Positions 55,164 to 64,000 of a stretch of 64,000 nucleotides of DNA are shown in pieces. The stretch comes from Flavobacterium anhuiense (GTDB taxonomy: Bacteria; Bacteroidota; Bacteroidia; Flavobacteriales; Flavobacteriaceae). Position 1 is the stretch's first letter, and each line of letters begins with the position of its first letter. Below the pieces are notes generated by a model, which was not told where the DNA came from, did not search any database, and saw nothing but the letters and a program-made list of their open reading frames with translations. Both the position numbers and the translations under genes were made by a program. Location of the stretch: the NCBI RefSeq assembly GCF_900101855.1, contig NZ_FMVC01000007.1:142345-206344 (forward strand). The letters run 5' to 3'.

Positions 55164-55192
55164 CACCTGTATTTTTTTGACAAATACAGGTG
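55164..55192 (-). promoter_or_regulatory. Hairpin at the SusD-PL1 junction
   Basis: A perfect 11-bp stem cacctgtattt (55164-55174) with 55182-55192 and a 7-nt loop, about 36 nt after the SusD stop. There is no clean U tract. Such junctions often lower expression of enzymes relative to susCD or protect the susCD transcript 3' end. Confidence 0.65.
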
Positions 55193-55228
55193 AAAAGCTT
55201 GATATGTAATTTCTGTTTTTTTTTAAAT

Positions 55229-57226
55229 TTAATCTTGGTAGTTGTATGTTCCAGCAGCTCCATTGCCGTCTTTCCATCCGATGGTTTGTGTCAGCCATGG
55301 GTTGCTCACCAATGCACTTTGATTAAGTCCCATTACATAATAATTTGATTTCCAAGAAATAGGAGTGGCTACACCACTAACGTTATCCATAGGTGTTGGA
55401 GGAGAACGCAATTCGAAATTATTAGTATAGAACGTAGCTAAAGCATTAATTTGAGTTTGGAAGTTTGCAGCATCTGGATCTACAGAAATAGAAGCACGAG
55501 CAGAAGCTAATGGATCTGTACCTGCTGGACTAGTTCCGTTTTTGTAGTGTAAATAATTACCAATACGCTGCGTGCCATTTATAACTGGAATACCAAGTTT
55601 AGCATTAGTTTGGTCGTTAATTGCAGCATCGTCGCTGTAAAGCATCCATCTTTGAGTATCCCAAAAACGTTTTCCTTCGTAAGCTAACTCCACTCTGCGC
55701 TCATATAAACAAGCTTCAAGAGCTGCATATTTGTCTCCTAATGTTCCAATTCCGTAATTATCTGTTGCAGGAATTCCCACACGTTTACGAATTCTACCTA
55801 AATAACTAACTGCATTTCCGATATCCCCTCTTGCAGCATAACATTCTGCAATATTCAATATTAACTCTGCAAAACGATATTCGATAATATCTGTTCCAGA
55901 AAGTTGGAAGTTAGATGCATTACTAACTGTAGGACTTGACATTTTACGAATAAAAGCTGGGCTTGGCACATCATTACCCATACTGAAGGCTACACCTGTA
56001 GTAGCATTCGTTGACCAGCGGTATGCCCAAACAGTAGGCGCCGCAGCTGTAGATAAGCTATTATTGTAAGGCCAGTAGCTTCCTGAGAAAGCAAATGTTC
56101 TGTAAAAACGTGGATCACGATCTTTAAAAAATAAGAATGGATCATAATTATTCGCTGCAGTTGGTCTTTTTCCGCTTGCCATAGGAAATAAATCAATCAT
56201 ACTTTTTGGAGCTTTAACACCTGCTCCTGCTTGTCCACCTTGGCTAGCCAAACGGATTGATCTTTCCCAAGAGTTATTAGACTGCAAAGACGTAGTAACC
56301 GTAGTGCTGCTTGCTAAAAGCTTTACAACAATAGCCTCTGAAATAAATGCATTATCATTAACATAAAACATTCTTTCCCAATCTCTTGCTGTCGAACCGT
56401 ATAAGCTATTTCCTGCTGCAGACAATTCTGTTTCAGCTGCCAATCCAGCTGCTAAAGCTGCATCCCAACGTTCTGTTGACGAATCCCAATTTTTATTGAA
56501 TAATGGACTAGCGTAAGTTAATAAAACACGTGATTTTTGAGCCATTGCTGCTCCTTTTGTAAAACGACCATAGTCACTCGCAGGCCATGTACGTGGCAAT
56601 AAAGCTGCAGCTTGATCTAAATCTGCTACAATTTGATTCACTACTTCTGTAACTGTTGCTCTTGGTATTTTGATAGATGGATCATCTTTAGAAGGCGTCT
56701 GAACTGTTGTTACGATTGGAACACCACCATAAGTACGCATTAAATCAAAATATTGAATTCCACGTAAGTAATACATTTGCCCTTTAATCTGATCACGGAA
56801 TGTCTGACTTAAGTTGGCTCCGTCTACATCAATTCTCTCCAACATTACATTAATATCTCTAATTCTGTTGTAAGGATCATTAGAAGGATTTTCTACTAAT
56901 GTTTTTCCGAAATAGCCTGATCCATCAGATGCATTCTCCAAAGTGATATTTGGATTAATCATTGCAGAAATTCCACCAATCTCTTCTGTATAAGTGGTTT
57001 GAGTAGTGGTAAAAGATCCAACTACTACTGCTGTAGGCGTTTTATAACCATCATAAAAATCGTAATATAAATTGTTTACGTACCAGTTGACACGTTCTTC
57101 ACTTTGAAAAAACTCTGCATCGTAATACTTATATTGTTTTTTGTCTTCTAAAAAGTCATCACTGCATGAAACTCCTAATACCATTAAAAGTATCATTGTA
57201 ATATATGTAGAAAATTTTGCTTTCAT
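55229..57226 (-). CDS. SusD/RagB-family outer-membrane glycan-binding lipoprotein
   Basis: A 665-residue lipoprotein with Cys21 in LGVSCSDDFLEDK. The acidic residues right after the Cys match the Bacteroidetes surface-export signal. The RagB/SusD pattern is visible: YYLRGIQYFDLMRTYGGVPIVT, LPRTWPASDYGRFTKGAAMA, then IIEYRFAELILNIAECYAARGD and VELAYEGKRFWDTQRWML near the C-terminus. It binds oligosaccharide at the cell surface and closes the SusC pore. It starts 19 nt after the SusC stop and is certainly co-transcribed. Confidence 0.96.
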   Translation of the reverse strand: MKAKFSTYITMILLMVLGVSCSDDFLEDKKQYKYYDAEFFQSEERVNWYVNNLYYDFYDGYKTPTAVVVGSFTTTQTTYTEEIGGISAMINPNITLENASDGSGYFGKTLVENPSNDPYNRIRDINVMLERIDVDGANLSQTFRDQIKGQMYYLRGIQYFDLMRTYGGVPIVTTVQTPSKDDPSIKIPRATVTEVVNQIVADLDQAAALLPRTWPASDYGRFTKGAAMAQKSRVLLTYASPLFNKNWDSSTERWDAALAAGLAAETELSAAGNSLYGSTARDWERMFYVNDNAFISEAIVVKLLASSTTVTTSLQSNNSWERSIRLASQGGQAGAGVKAPKSMIDLFPMASGKRPTAANNYDPFLFFKDRDPRFYRTFAFSGSYWPYNNSLSTAAAPTVWAYRWSTNATTGVAFSMGNDVPSPAFIRKMSSPTVSNASNFQLSGTDIIEYRFAELILNIAECYAARGDIGNAVSYLGRIRKRVGIPATDNYGIGTLGDKYAALEACLYERRVELAYEGKRFWDTQRWMLYSDDAAINDQTNAKLGIPVINGTQRIGNYLHYKNGTSPAGTDPLASARASISVDPDAANFQTQINALATFYTNNFELRSPPTPMDNVSGVATPISWKSNYYVMGLNQSALVSNPWLTQTIGWKDGNGAAGTYNYQD

Positions 57227-57245
57227 AATTGTTTTTTAATTAAAA

Positions 57246-60200
57246 TTAGAATGATACATTCAAATTAATTGACCAAGTTCTAAGAGTTGGATATCTAGAA
57301 GCTGAATCATCATACATATTTCTATAATGATCTGGATAAGGGTTATACAAATCCCAAAGGTTATTACCTGTTATACCTAAAGTAGCTTTTTGAATATTTA
57401 TCTGTTTCATTGCTTCTCTTGGAAGTTCAAATCCTACAGTCAAATTTCTAACTACACATCTAAAGGTATCCAATTGCCAAAAATCAGATGGAGCAAAAAT
57501 ATAATCTTGTTGTGCCATGTTCGGATATTTACCATTAGGGTTATCAGTAGCATCATACATATCTGTCCAGAAAGATTCGTGTGCCCAGTCATTATGAGCA
57601 GATGAAGTCCCTTGTTTTACTAAATCGATAGCTCTGTAACCGCCCCAAGAAGTTTGAATTTGAGTTTTGAAATAAACTGTTTTATACTTGAATCCTAAGT
57701 TAGTTGTAAAACCGTAAACTCTGCTATTGTTTGCCAATTTAACATAATCTTCGTTTCTCATAATTCTTCCGTCAGCACCTGCTTGAGTTCCGGTTGTAGC
57801 ATTATAGACACCTGCTGTATCTTCATAAGCCAACATACCTTTGCGCATTGCGGTAACGTTATTGATTCCCATATACGTTGGAACACCTCCAACCGCTGTT
57901 GCTCTTTCTGTCAAATAGTTCCAATAGTTTGTAACATCCTCGTCTGTTCTTAAAATACCATCACCTGTTGAAGTTCCTTTCCAAGTTTTAAATCCATATG
58001 TTGGAAAATAGGTAGAAGAACCAACCTCTGTTATATTAGTATTTGCATCTGTTCTTGCTAAATCTGGGTATTTTTTAACTTCGTTATTTGAAAATCCAAA
58101 GTTCACTCCAACACTATAGCTGAAATTATCTTTTATCTTATCATTCCAGTTTAAACTAAATTCAGATCCCCAAGCATCGATAGCTGCATAATTAACCTCT
58201 GCAAAACCACCTCCCACAGTAATCGGAGTTCCAGCTTCTCCAGCCAATCCAATCAACATATCTGTAGATTTATCATAGTAAAAATCTGCTGAAACTGCCA
58301 ATCTGTTTTTCAAGAAAGATACGTCTATACCAAAGTTATTTTTGATAGTAGTGTCCCAATGTACGTTCTCATTTGGATTTGGACGTGGCGTGATTCCACC
58401 TCCTAAAAGACCACCATTCGATCCAAATTGAACTCCTTTATCTGGCAATGGCTCATAAAATTGTAACCATCTCCAATAGTCAATATTATCCTTACCAGTT
58501 TTTCCAATTGAATAACGCAATTTCAAGTTATTTATCCAAGAAACATTATCAGTAAACCAATCTTCTTTAGACACAACCCAACCTAATTGCGCGCCTGGGA
58601 AGAATCCCCAGTAATTTTGAGGAGCAAATTTTGTAGAAGCATCACTTCTAAAGATAAATTCAACAAGATATTTGTCTTTAAAACTATAGTTCAAACGCCC
58701 TAAGTAAGACTGAGTACCTGACTCCACCTTTACAGCTTGTGAGTTAGTACTAATAGGACCAGCAGTCGTACTATTGCCTAAAAAGTCTTTTGAAGTTCCT
58801 TCATAAGCTAAACGAACATTTTTGTTCCATGCTTCTGATTGCTCATATCCAAACATAGCTGATACATTATGATTTCCAAATGTTCTTGCGTATGTTGCAA
58901 AAAAGTTAGCTTGAATTAATTTATCCAAATCTGTAGTATAATAAACTCTTGATCCGCGAATATTCGTTTCAACAGCATATATAGAATTAGGATTTTCTAA
59001 GTGATTATCAGCTAATTGATAATTTGTTATTCTAGCTAAATCATAAGGCAATTGATATTGCTCTGTGTAATTGCTAGATTGGCTTCTTGCAAAGCTTCCT
59101 TTTAAACTTAAACCTTTTAAGAATGGTACTTTATATTCTAAAGATAAATTTACATTATATGAAAACTGCTCTTCTATCTGTTTTCCAGCATCTAAGCCAG
59201 CAAAATAGTTCCATCCTGCAATAGTTGTATTAGAGTTCGCACTTCCTAAGTTACGATCTGTACGTGGAAACGGAGACATCCAATAGGTTTTACCATTTAC
59301 GGTAGTATCCCACGGAATATATTTTGGCATGTGCAATAAATAAGCATAATCTGCTTGTTCACCTCCTGCTGCCGAACCAAAACTGCTATCATTTAAGTTT
59401 GCTGAAGCTTTAGAGAACGATTTATTAACGTCTGTTGTAATAGCCGAAACTGAAGCAGAAAACTCTAAATCCTGAGAGATTTTAATATTCGTTCCTGTTC
59501 TAAAATTCCATTTTTTATAATCTTGCTCTCCTAAGTTAGCACCTTGATCAAAGTAGGTAACACCTGCAAAGTAAGTTGCTTTTTCAGTACCACCACTTGC
59601 AGAGATTGACTGTCTTTGCTGAATTGCAGGTTTCCATGCCTTTTTAAGCCAATCATAATCTAAACCTTTCATTTGCTCAAGCTCTGCTGCAGAAAAGTAT
59701 TTTGATTTATCAGCTTCCAAATTAGAATTTAAGAAACGGTTTTTCCAAATTCCATGCTCATACGCATCCATTGTTTTGCTATGGCTTACAGCATCGTTGA
59801 TCGCATATTGGCTATAGTAAGTAAATTTTGTTTTTCCTGATTTTCCTCTCTTTGTCTTTACTATAACCGCTCCTTGTGAGGCTCTTGATCCGTAAATAGC
59901 TGCAGAACCATCCTTTAAAACTGTTATACTTTCAATTTCTGAAGGGTCCAATTGATTAAAGGTATCTAAAGTAGGTTTTCCGTTCTGTGGATCAACCTGT
60001 ACCATATCGTCAATAACGATTAATGGAATATTTGAGTTACCATCTTTTGAAAATCCAAAAGTTTGACGTATCTGAAGAGATGCAGCATCGCCTGGACGAG
60101 TAGATCCTCCTGATACGCTTACACCAGGAGTCAAACCTCTTAATGACTCTGATAAATTTGACACAGGTAAATCCTGAAAATCGTCTGGTTTTAAAGTTGC

Positions 60201-60575
60201 AATAGCTCCCGTAATATTATTTTTTTTCTGTGTACCGTATGCAACAACAACAATATCATCCAGTACATTAGAATCTTCAGATAATTTTGCGTCTACTATT
60301 GCACGGCCGTTAACTGGAATTTCTAATTTTTTCATTCCAATAAATGAAAATACCAAAGTAGCACCTGGTTTTACTTTAATCTGATACTTACCATTAAAAT
60401 CTGTTGTAACTGTATTCTTTGTAGATTTCTCTGTTACGTTTACTCCTGGAAGAAGCCCTGATACATTATCTGTAACAGCTCCAGTTACTGTAACTTGATT
60501 ACTTTGAGCATAACTCAATACACTCATCAGTGTAAACAAAAGAAAACTACATCTTTTTATAAGTGCTTGTTTCAT
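57246..60575 (-). CDS. SusC/RagA TonB-dependent outer-membrane transporter
   Basis: An 1109-residue receptor. After the signal (to about residue 24) a carboxypeptidase-regulatory-like domain (about 27-105: TVTGAVTDNVSGLLPGVNV, DFNGKYQIKVKPG) is followed by the SusC box VVVAYGTQKKNNITGAIA, the plug with YGSRASQGAVIVKTK and a long beta-barrel that ends NLNVSF with a terminal Phe. No STN domain is present, so an anti-sigma cascade is unlikely. It imports pectic oligosaccharides with SusD. Confidence 0.97.
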   Translation of the reverse strand: MKQALIKRCSFLLFTLMSVLSYAQSNQVTVTGAVTDNVSGLLPGVNVTEKSTKNTVTTDFNGKYQIKVKPGATLVFSFIGMKKLEIPVNGRAIVDAKLSEDSNVLDDIVVVAYGTQKKNNITGAIATLKPDDFQDLPVSNLSESLRGLTPGVSVSGGSTRPGDAASLQIRQTFGFSKDGNSNIPLIVIDDMVQVDPQNGKPTLDTFNQLDPSEIESITVLKDGSAAIYGSRASQGAVIVKTKRGKSGKTKFTYYSQYAINDAVSHSKTMDAYEHGIWKNRFLNSNLEADKSKYFSAAELEQMKGLDYDWLKKAWKPAIQQRQSISASGGTEKATYFAGVTYFDQGANLGEQDYKKWNFRTGTNIKISQDLEFSASVSAITTDVNKSFSKASANLNDSSFGSAAGGEQADYAYLLHMPKYIPWDTTVNGKTYWMSPFPRTDRNLGSANSNTTIAGWNYFAGLDAGKQIEEQFSYNVNLSLEYKVPFLKGLSLKGSFARSQSSNYTEQYQLPYDLARITNYQLADNHLENPNSIYAVETNIRGSRVYYTTDLDKLIQANFFATYARTFGNHNVSAMFGYEQSEAWNKNVRLAYEGTSKDFLGNSTTAGPISTNSQAVKVESGTQSYLGRLNYSFKDKYLVEFIFRSDASTKFAPQNYWGFFPGAQLGWVVSKEDWFTDNVSWINNLKLRYSIGKTGKDNIDYWRWLQFYEPLPDKGVQFGSNGGLLGGGITPRPNPNENVHWDTTIKNNFGIDVSFLKNRLAVSADFYYDKSTDMLIGLAGEAGTPITVGGGFAEVNYAAIDAWGSEFSLNWNDKIKDNFSYSVGVNFGFSNNEVKKYPDLARTDANTNITEVGSSTYFPTYGFKTWKGTSTGDGILRTDEDVTNYWNYLTERATAVGGVPTYMGINNVTAMRKGMLAYEDTAGVYNATTGTQAGADGRIMRNEDYVKLANNSRVYGFTTNLGFKYKTVYFKTQIQTSWGGYRAIDLVKQGTSSAHNDWAHESFWTDMYDATDNPNGKYPNMAQQDYIFAPSDFWQLDTFRCVVRNLTVGFELPREAMKQINIQKATLGITGNNLWDLYNPYPDHYRNMYDDSASRYPTLRTWSINLNVSF

Positions 60576-60907
60576 AAATGTTTTTTTGGTTAGGTTATTA
60601 ATGTTAGTTAGTCATGTTTAATGTGCCCCAGCTATTAATAAAATTTTTATTAACGGAATCTTAAATTAATTTTATTAAATGTCTAAAACACATTTATTTT
60701 AGTATTCCAAAAATATGATGATGACACATTATTACCGTCCTGCTCTATCCTGTTTTAATCATGTTATTTCAAAAAAAATAACTCAAAAAAAACAATATTA
60801 ATAAAAAACGAATGGAAAAAATAGACGAACCAAAATAATTAAGACAATTGTTTGCTTAAAATAAAATATACAAACACATTTTGAATAAAAAACAATAAGA
60901 TTGTTAT
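60576..60907 (-). other. Long AT-rich leader upstream of SusC
   Basis: No gene. About 325 nt lies between the promoter at 60908-60939 and the SusC start. It is AT-rich, without the dispersed palindromes seen elsewhere. A second TANNTTTG-like word (60708-60715) lacks a -33 partner. The 672-nt gap 60576-61247 also holds 61.0-61.18 kb, which is AT-rich without a recognised feature, and a terminator. Confidence 0.55.
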
Positions 60908-60939
60908 CAAAAATAAACATATAGTATATATTCTTCAAA
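60908..60939 (-). promoter_or_regulatory. Bacteroidetes-type promoter for SusC
   Basis: On the minus strand TTTG (60936-60939) is followed after 20 nt by TATTTTTG (60908-60915), matching the -33 TTTG and -7 TANNTTTG consensus. It is the best-scoring pair in the gap and would start transcription near 60901. Confidence 0.65.
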
Positions 60940-61184
60940 ACTCAACATGATAACATCTGATAAATAACAGCTTATAAAATACGATTTTTTACGAAAACGA
61001 TAGAGAAAAATACTCAAAGTATATTTTTTTTACTTTAAAAAACTTACAAAATAAGCCACAGGACACTTGCACCCAACTCCAAAAAAAACATTAATATTTT
61101 TTAATAAAAGACTATTTTTTTAAACGTAAATTCTGACCAACAAAATGTAAACGACTAATTTCTGCTCTTTCATTTTAAAATAAA

Positions 61185-61222
61185 AATAGAAAAAGCCCGC
61201 CAAATCCTATATTTAGCGAGCT
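61185..61222 (-). terminator. Intrinsic terminator of the pectin esterase
   Basis: Read on the minus strand, aagctcgc pairs with gcgggctt (one G-U) around a 14-nt loop, then a run rich in T follows. It begins 25 nt after the esterase stop and separates the GH127-CE8 transcript from SusC. Confidence 0.75.
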
Positions 61223-61247
61223 TACTTTATTTTATTGAAAAATTATT

Positions 61248-62234
61248 TTACTTATTCGGATTCCAACTGTTTAAAACTGAATCTCTACTGTATTTTTGAA
61301 TATCTTCTTTTTTTAGCTGATGAGACCATGACACTCGTTGCGAAATACTTTTTGCACTCGCACCTTTACTTCCATATTCAGCATAATAAGCTGTTTTATC
61401 TTTATCAGGAAATCGCGAATCAATCCAAGCATTCCAGCCTTCGGGAATAATGTGAGAACCTAAATCTGTATTAATGAAAACAGTTTGCGCATAAGGTCTC
61501 CAAGGTCTTCCTAAAAACACTTTATCTACTGATTTGTCTTTTGCAGTTAATTTACAATCTACAAAAACAAAACCGTAAGCTTGTCCTTTGGGCGTTGAAG
61601 CAGCTGTGATATAAGAATTTATTAAACTTTCGATAGTACATTTATAAAAGTAAGCAGTTGCGGCTCCAAAAATAAAATCGGTTGTTCCGTTAATAAAACA
61701 GTTTTCAAAATAAGTTCTGGTATTTCCTTCTGATAAATAAAGCGTATCCTGATTCCCCAAAAGATTGCAGTTTTTCACTATAACTCTATCACTTTTAATG
61801 TGTAGTGCAACCGCCTGTCCTACTCTACCGGCAGTATTTTCGACAGTAAGATTTTCAAGAGTGCAGTCATTTCCTTTAATTAAAAAAGAATAGGAAGTTG
61901 ATGTTCCAAATTCTTTTTTACCTGATGGATCTGGTTCACGAAGTGGTTTTCCAGAATAATCATCAAATGAAATTATGGTTTTATTTCTGTCTGTTCCCTT
62001 TAAGGTTATGAATGTTTTAGAAACCGGAATTTCCAATTTCTCCACATATTTTCCGGGCCTTATAGTTATTATAACTCGTTTTTCTGAATTGTCTTTTACA
62101 TTATTTATCGCTTCTTGAATCGTTTTGAAATCTCCTGAGCCATCTTGGGCAACGGTTAATGCTAACTTGTTATCGAGCGTTTGAGCTAATAGGGAAATTT
62201 TTGTTATTAAAAATAAGGTTAGGATGTATTTCAT
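61248..62234 (-). CDS. CE8 pectin methylesterase
   Basis: About 328 residues from the ATG at 62232-62234 (signal MKYILTLFLITKISLLAQ). A start 54 nt upstream would lie in a type A half-repeat. The beta-helix has the CE8 motifs NLLGNQDTLYL with Asp163, DFIFGAATAYF with Asp186, and LGRPWRPYAQTVF with Arg243. Pectin methylesterases demethylate homogalacturonan, which allows pectate lyase and GH28 to act. It follows the GH127 gene and precedes the SusC promoter. Confidence 0.94.
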   Translation of the reverse strand: MKYILTLFLITKISLLAQTLDNKLALTVAQDGSGDFKTIQEAINNVKDNSEKRVIITIRPGKYVEKLEIPVSKTFITLKGTDRNKTIISFDDYSGKPLREPDPSGKKEFGTSTSYSFLIKGNDCTLENLTVENTAGRVGQAVALHIKSDRVIVKNCNLLGNQDTLYLSEGNTRTYFENCFINGTTDFIFGAATAYFYKCTIESLINSYITAASTPKGQAYGFVFVDCKLTAKDKSVDKVFLGRPWRPYAQTVFINTDLGSHIIPEGWNAWIDSRFPDKDKTAYYAEYGSKGASAKSISQRVSWSHQLKKEDIQKYSRDSVLNSWNPNK

Positions 62235-62261
62235 GTGTTTTTGTTTTTTCCAGTCTATTTT

Positions 62262-62341
62262 GTCATTTCGACGAAGGAGAAATAACAAACTTTATGGTTA
62301 CTGCAAAAAATCTTTGTCAAAGTTTAAAACTTTGACAAAGA
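62262..62341. repeat. Type A half-element plus type B hairpin, copy 4
   Basis: 62262-62286 resembles only the left arm of type A (ttgtcatttcgacgaagg). The type B stem ctttgtcaaagttt (62313-62326) pairs with 62328-62341 perfectly. The partner arm of A is missing, so this may be a decayed copy. Confidence 0.75.
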
Positions 62342-62420
62342 TGATTGTATTTCAATAAATTAAAAATCCGTTTAAATCCGCGTTTTGTCACGGGCAATCC
62401 GTTTCATCTGCGTACAAAAC

Positions 62421-64000
62421 TTAATGCGACATCCAAACCGTCATTTCTCCCTGTCCTTTGTTTCCCCACGCAAAATACGGTATCAATTTTACAGTTACCG
62501 ATTTTCCGCCTTTTGTTGAAATAGGTTTATAAAGCGTTTTATTCCAAGAATTATCAGAGGCAATTTTCGAAGTCGCTTCAATGGTAACTAATTTTCTGTT
62601 TTTCAATTCCGTAAAATCAGTTTTAAAATCAGAATTCAAATTTAAAATCACATCGTTTACGCTTGAATTTGCTGGCAATTGATTTGATTCTAAACAATAC
62701 ACTAAAGGTCCTCTTTTTACTGCAACCTGATTTTTAACTTCTTCTACTAAAGGATTGGCTTCCATTAATTCCACTGGCATTGGAAGATTCAATTCAATAA
62801 CATCTCCTTTTTTCCATTTTTGATTTAATTGCAGATAAGTTCCAGAGACGATTTTATCCGTAATTTTTGAATTATTTACCGAAACTTCCGCATTCTGACT
62901 CCAACCTGGAATTCTTAAAAAGAAATTCTGTAAATGTTTCGGAGCTTTTACAATTTTCAAAGTTACTTTTCCGTCCCAAGGATAATTAGTCTGCTGTTCA
63001 ATTTCTAAAGTTTCTCCATTTAATGTCTTTGTATTCAAAGTATTGCTTCCATACAAATTCACATACAAACCATCTTTTGAAAGATTATAAGCGTAGTTTC
63101 CAACTTCGGCAACGGTTCTGGTTACGTTTGGCGCACAGCAGTTGGATAAAGCGATATACCCTTCACGAACATTTCCCCATCTTTGGTGAAACGGCAGATC
63201 GTTAGAAACATTCAACGGATTGTTGTATAAGAATTTATCTCCTTCTAAATTCATTCCCGAAAGTACACTGTTGTAAAGTGCCAATTCTACAATATCAGCA
63301 TATTTAGCATCTCCTGTAATTTGAAGCATTCTCCAGTTCCATAAAACGTTTCCAATATTCGCACAAGTTTCTGTGTGAGCCGTTGCATTTGGCAATTGAA
63401 AAGGTCTTCCGTAAGCCTGATGAATTTTCTGAACGACAGATGGATCATAAGAAGTTCCGTCTGGAGAAACACCATCATATAAAGAGCCGCAGCCTCCTGT
63501 GATGTACATTTTACGATAAGTTACATCATCCCAAATTGATTCTAGATTGTTTAATAATTTCTTTTCTCCTGTTTCTGCGTACAAATCAGCAACTCCTGCA
63601 TACAGATAATTCGCTCTCACCGCGTGACCCATTGCCGTAGTCTGCTGTCTAAACGGTACTCTATCCTGATTATCATCAGTTCCGTCGCTTGTAGTTCCGC
63701 GAATGTCAATCAGATTATTAGCTAATTCTAAATATTTCGGATCTTTTACCGTTCTGTACATTTCGACGATTCCCATATAATGGGATGGACAGATCGCATT
63801 TCGCGCTAATTCTGGCGAAGCTTTTTTATAAAAATCGTACAAGAAATCGGCAACACCTTTGGCAATATTCAAGAAATTTGTTTTTCCCGTAGCGCGATAA
63901 TGAATACAGGCTGCAGTCATTAGATGCCCCATATTGTATTTCTCAAAACCTAGTTGTTTTTTCACTTCTTCTGGCCCTAAAGTTCCCCAGCGTTCGTCAA
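62421..64000 (-). CDS. GH127 beta-L-arabinofuranosidase (partial, runs off window)
   Basis: The frame stays open to the window edge, so the N-terminus lies beyond; a GTG at 63965 is not the start because DERWGTLGPEEV continues upstream. GH127 features: YNMGHLMTAACIHYRATGK, HTETCANIGNVLWNWRM with the catalytic Glu and a zinc Cys, and SNCCAPNVTRTVAEVGNYAYN with the active-site Cys pair. GH127 removes beta-L-arabinofuranose, present in RG-II and arabinan-type decorations. It is the most upstream gene of the visible pectin locus. Confidence 0.93.
   Translation of the reverse strand, partial: DERWGTLGPEEVKKQLGFEKYNMGHLMTAACIHYRATGKTNFLNIAKGVADFLYDFYKKASPELARNAICPSHYMGIVEMYRTVKDPKYLELANNLIDIRGTTSDGTDDNQDRVPFRQQTTAMGHAVRANYLYAGVADLYAETGEKKLLNNLESIWDDVTYRKMYITGGCGSLYDGVSPDGTSYDPSVVQKIHQAYGRPFQLPNATAHTETCANIGNVLWNWRMLQITGDAKYADIVELALYNSVLSGMNLEGDKFLYNNPLNVSNDLPFHQRWGNVREGYIALSNCCAPNVTRTVAEVGNYAYNLSKDGLYVNLYGSNTLNTKTLNGETLEIEQQTNYPWDGKVTLKIVKAPKHLQNFFLRIPGWSQNAEVSVNNSKITDKIVSGTYLQLNQKWKKGDVIELNLPMPVELMEANPLVEEVKNQVAVKRGPLVYCLESNQLPANSSVNDVILNLNSDFKTDFTELKNRKLVTIEATSKIASDNSWNKTLYKPISTKGGKSVTVKLIPYFAWGNKGQGEMTVWMSH

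Noticed and set aside
60708..60715. Second TANNTTTG-like box upstream of SusC
   Set aside because: No TTTG stands at the right distance on the minus strand.

Overview
The window reads as a chromosomal segment of a Bacteroidota bacterium, most likely a Flavobacterium or close relative. The reasons are the AT-rich sequence, a SusC/SusD pair, a Bacteroidetes-type promoter (TTTG-N20-TATTTTTG), Sec and lipoprotein signal peptides on almost every enzyme, a glycosylasparaginase of the flavobacterial type, and many dispersed intergenic palindromes. No rRNA, tRNA, CRISPR array, transposase, integrase or phage gene was seen. Genus is inferred, not proven.

Region 1 (about 1-13.5 kb) is a likely N-glycan catabolic cluster on the minus strand. 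It holds GH92 alpha-mannosidase, an SSS sodium symporter, a cytoplasmic GH130 phosphorylase, an exported CBM9-like protein, a GHL10-like lipoprotein, glycosylasparaginase and the start of a GH20 beta-hexosaminidase. A plus-strand LytS/LytTR-type two-component pair diverges from GH92. A convergent NagB-deacetylase-like fusion gene and a GH29 fucosidase follow. Proposed flow: GH92 trims mannose, GH20, GH29 and glycosylasparaginase take the core apart, the symporter imports a small sugar, GH130 phosphorolyses Man-GlcNAc, and the NagB fusion feeds glucosamine-6-P to glycolysis.

Region 2 (about 15.9-17.2 kb) has two genes with no evident carbohydrate role: a Pr6Pr-family membrane protein and a YdeI/OmdA-like protein.

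Region 3 (about 17.4-64 kb) is a very large pectin utilisation locus, all on the minus strand, so transcription runs from high to low coordinates. Order of transcription: GH127 (cut by the window edge), CE8 pectin esterase, SusC, SusD, PL1, DUF3826, PL1, DUF4955-like beta-helix/TIM-barrel protein, GH140-like apiosidase, GH28, GH43, BNR propeller, GH78, STN-esterase fusion, GH95, MGH1-like hydrolase, GH78, BNR/sialidase-like lipoprotein, exported isomerase-like lipoprotein, GH67/GH115-like uronidase candidate, GH2-malectin, GH2. The mix of backbone enzymes (PL1, GH28, CE8) with rhamnosidases, L-fucosidase/L-galactosidase, L-arabinofuranosidase, beta-galactosidases, an apiosidase-like enzyme and uronidase-like enzymes suggests substituted galacturonan: rhamnogalacturonan-II or decorated RG-I. 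No regulator for this locus lies in the window.

The most unusual structure is not in the genes. Nearly every junction between co-directional genes carries a perfect or near-perfect inverted repeat. Its edge sits about 7-15 nt after the stop codon of the preceding gene, and the repeats are often nested two or three deep. One family keeps 30-bp perfect arms in two copies that differ from each other by compensating changes. These look like a system of 3'-UTR hairpins placed just beyond the terminating ribosome.
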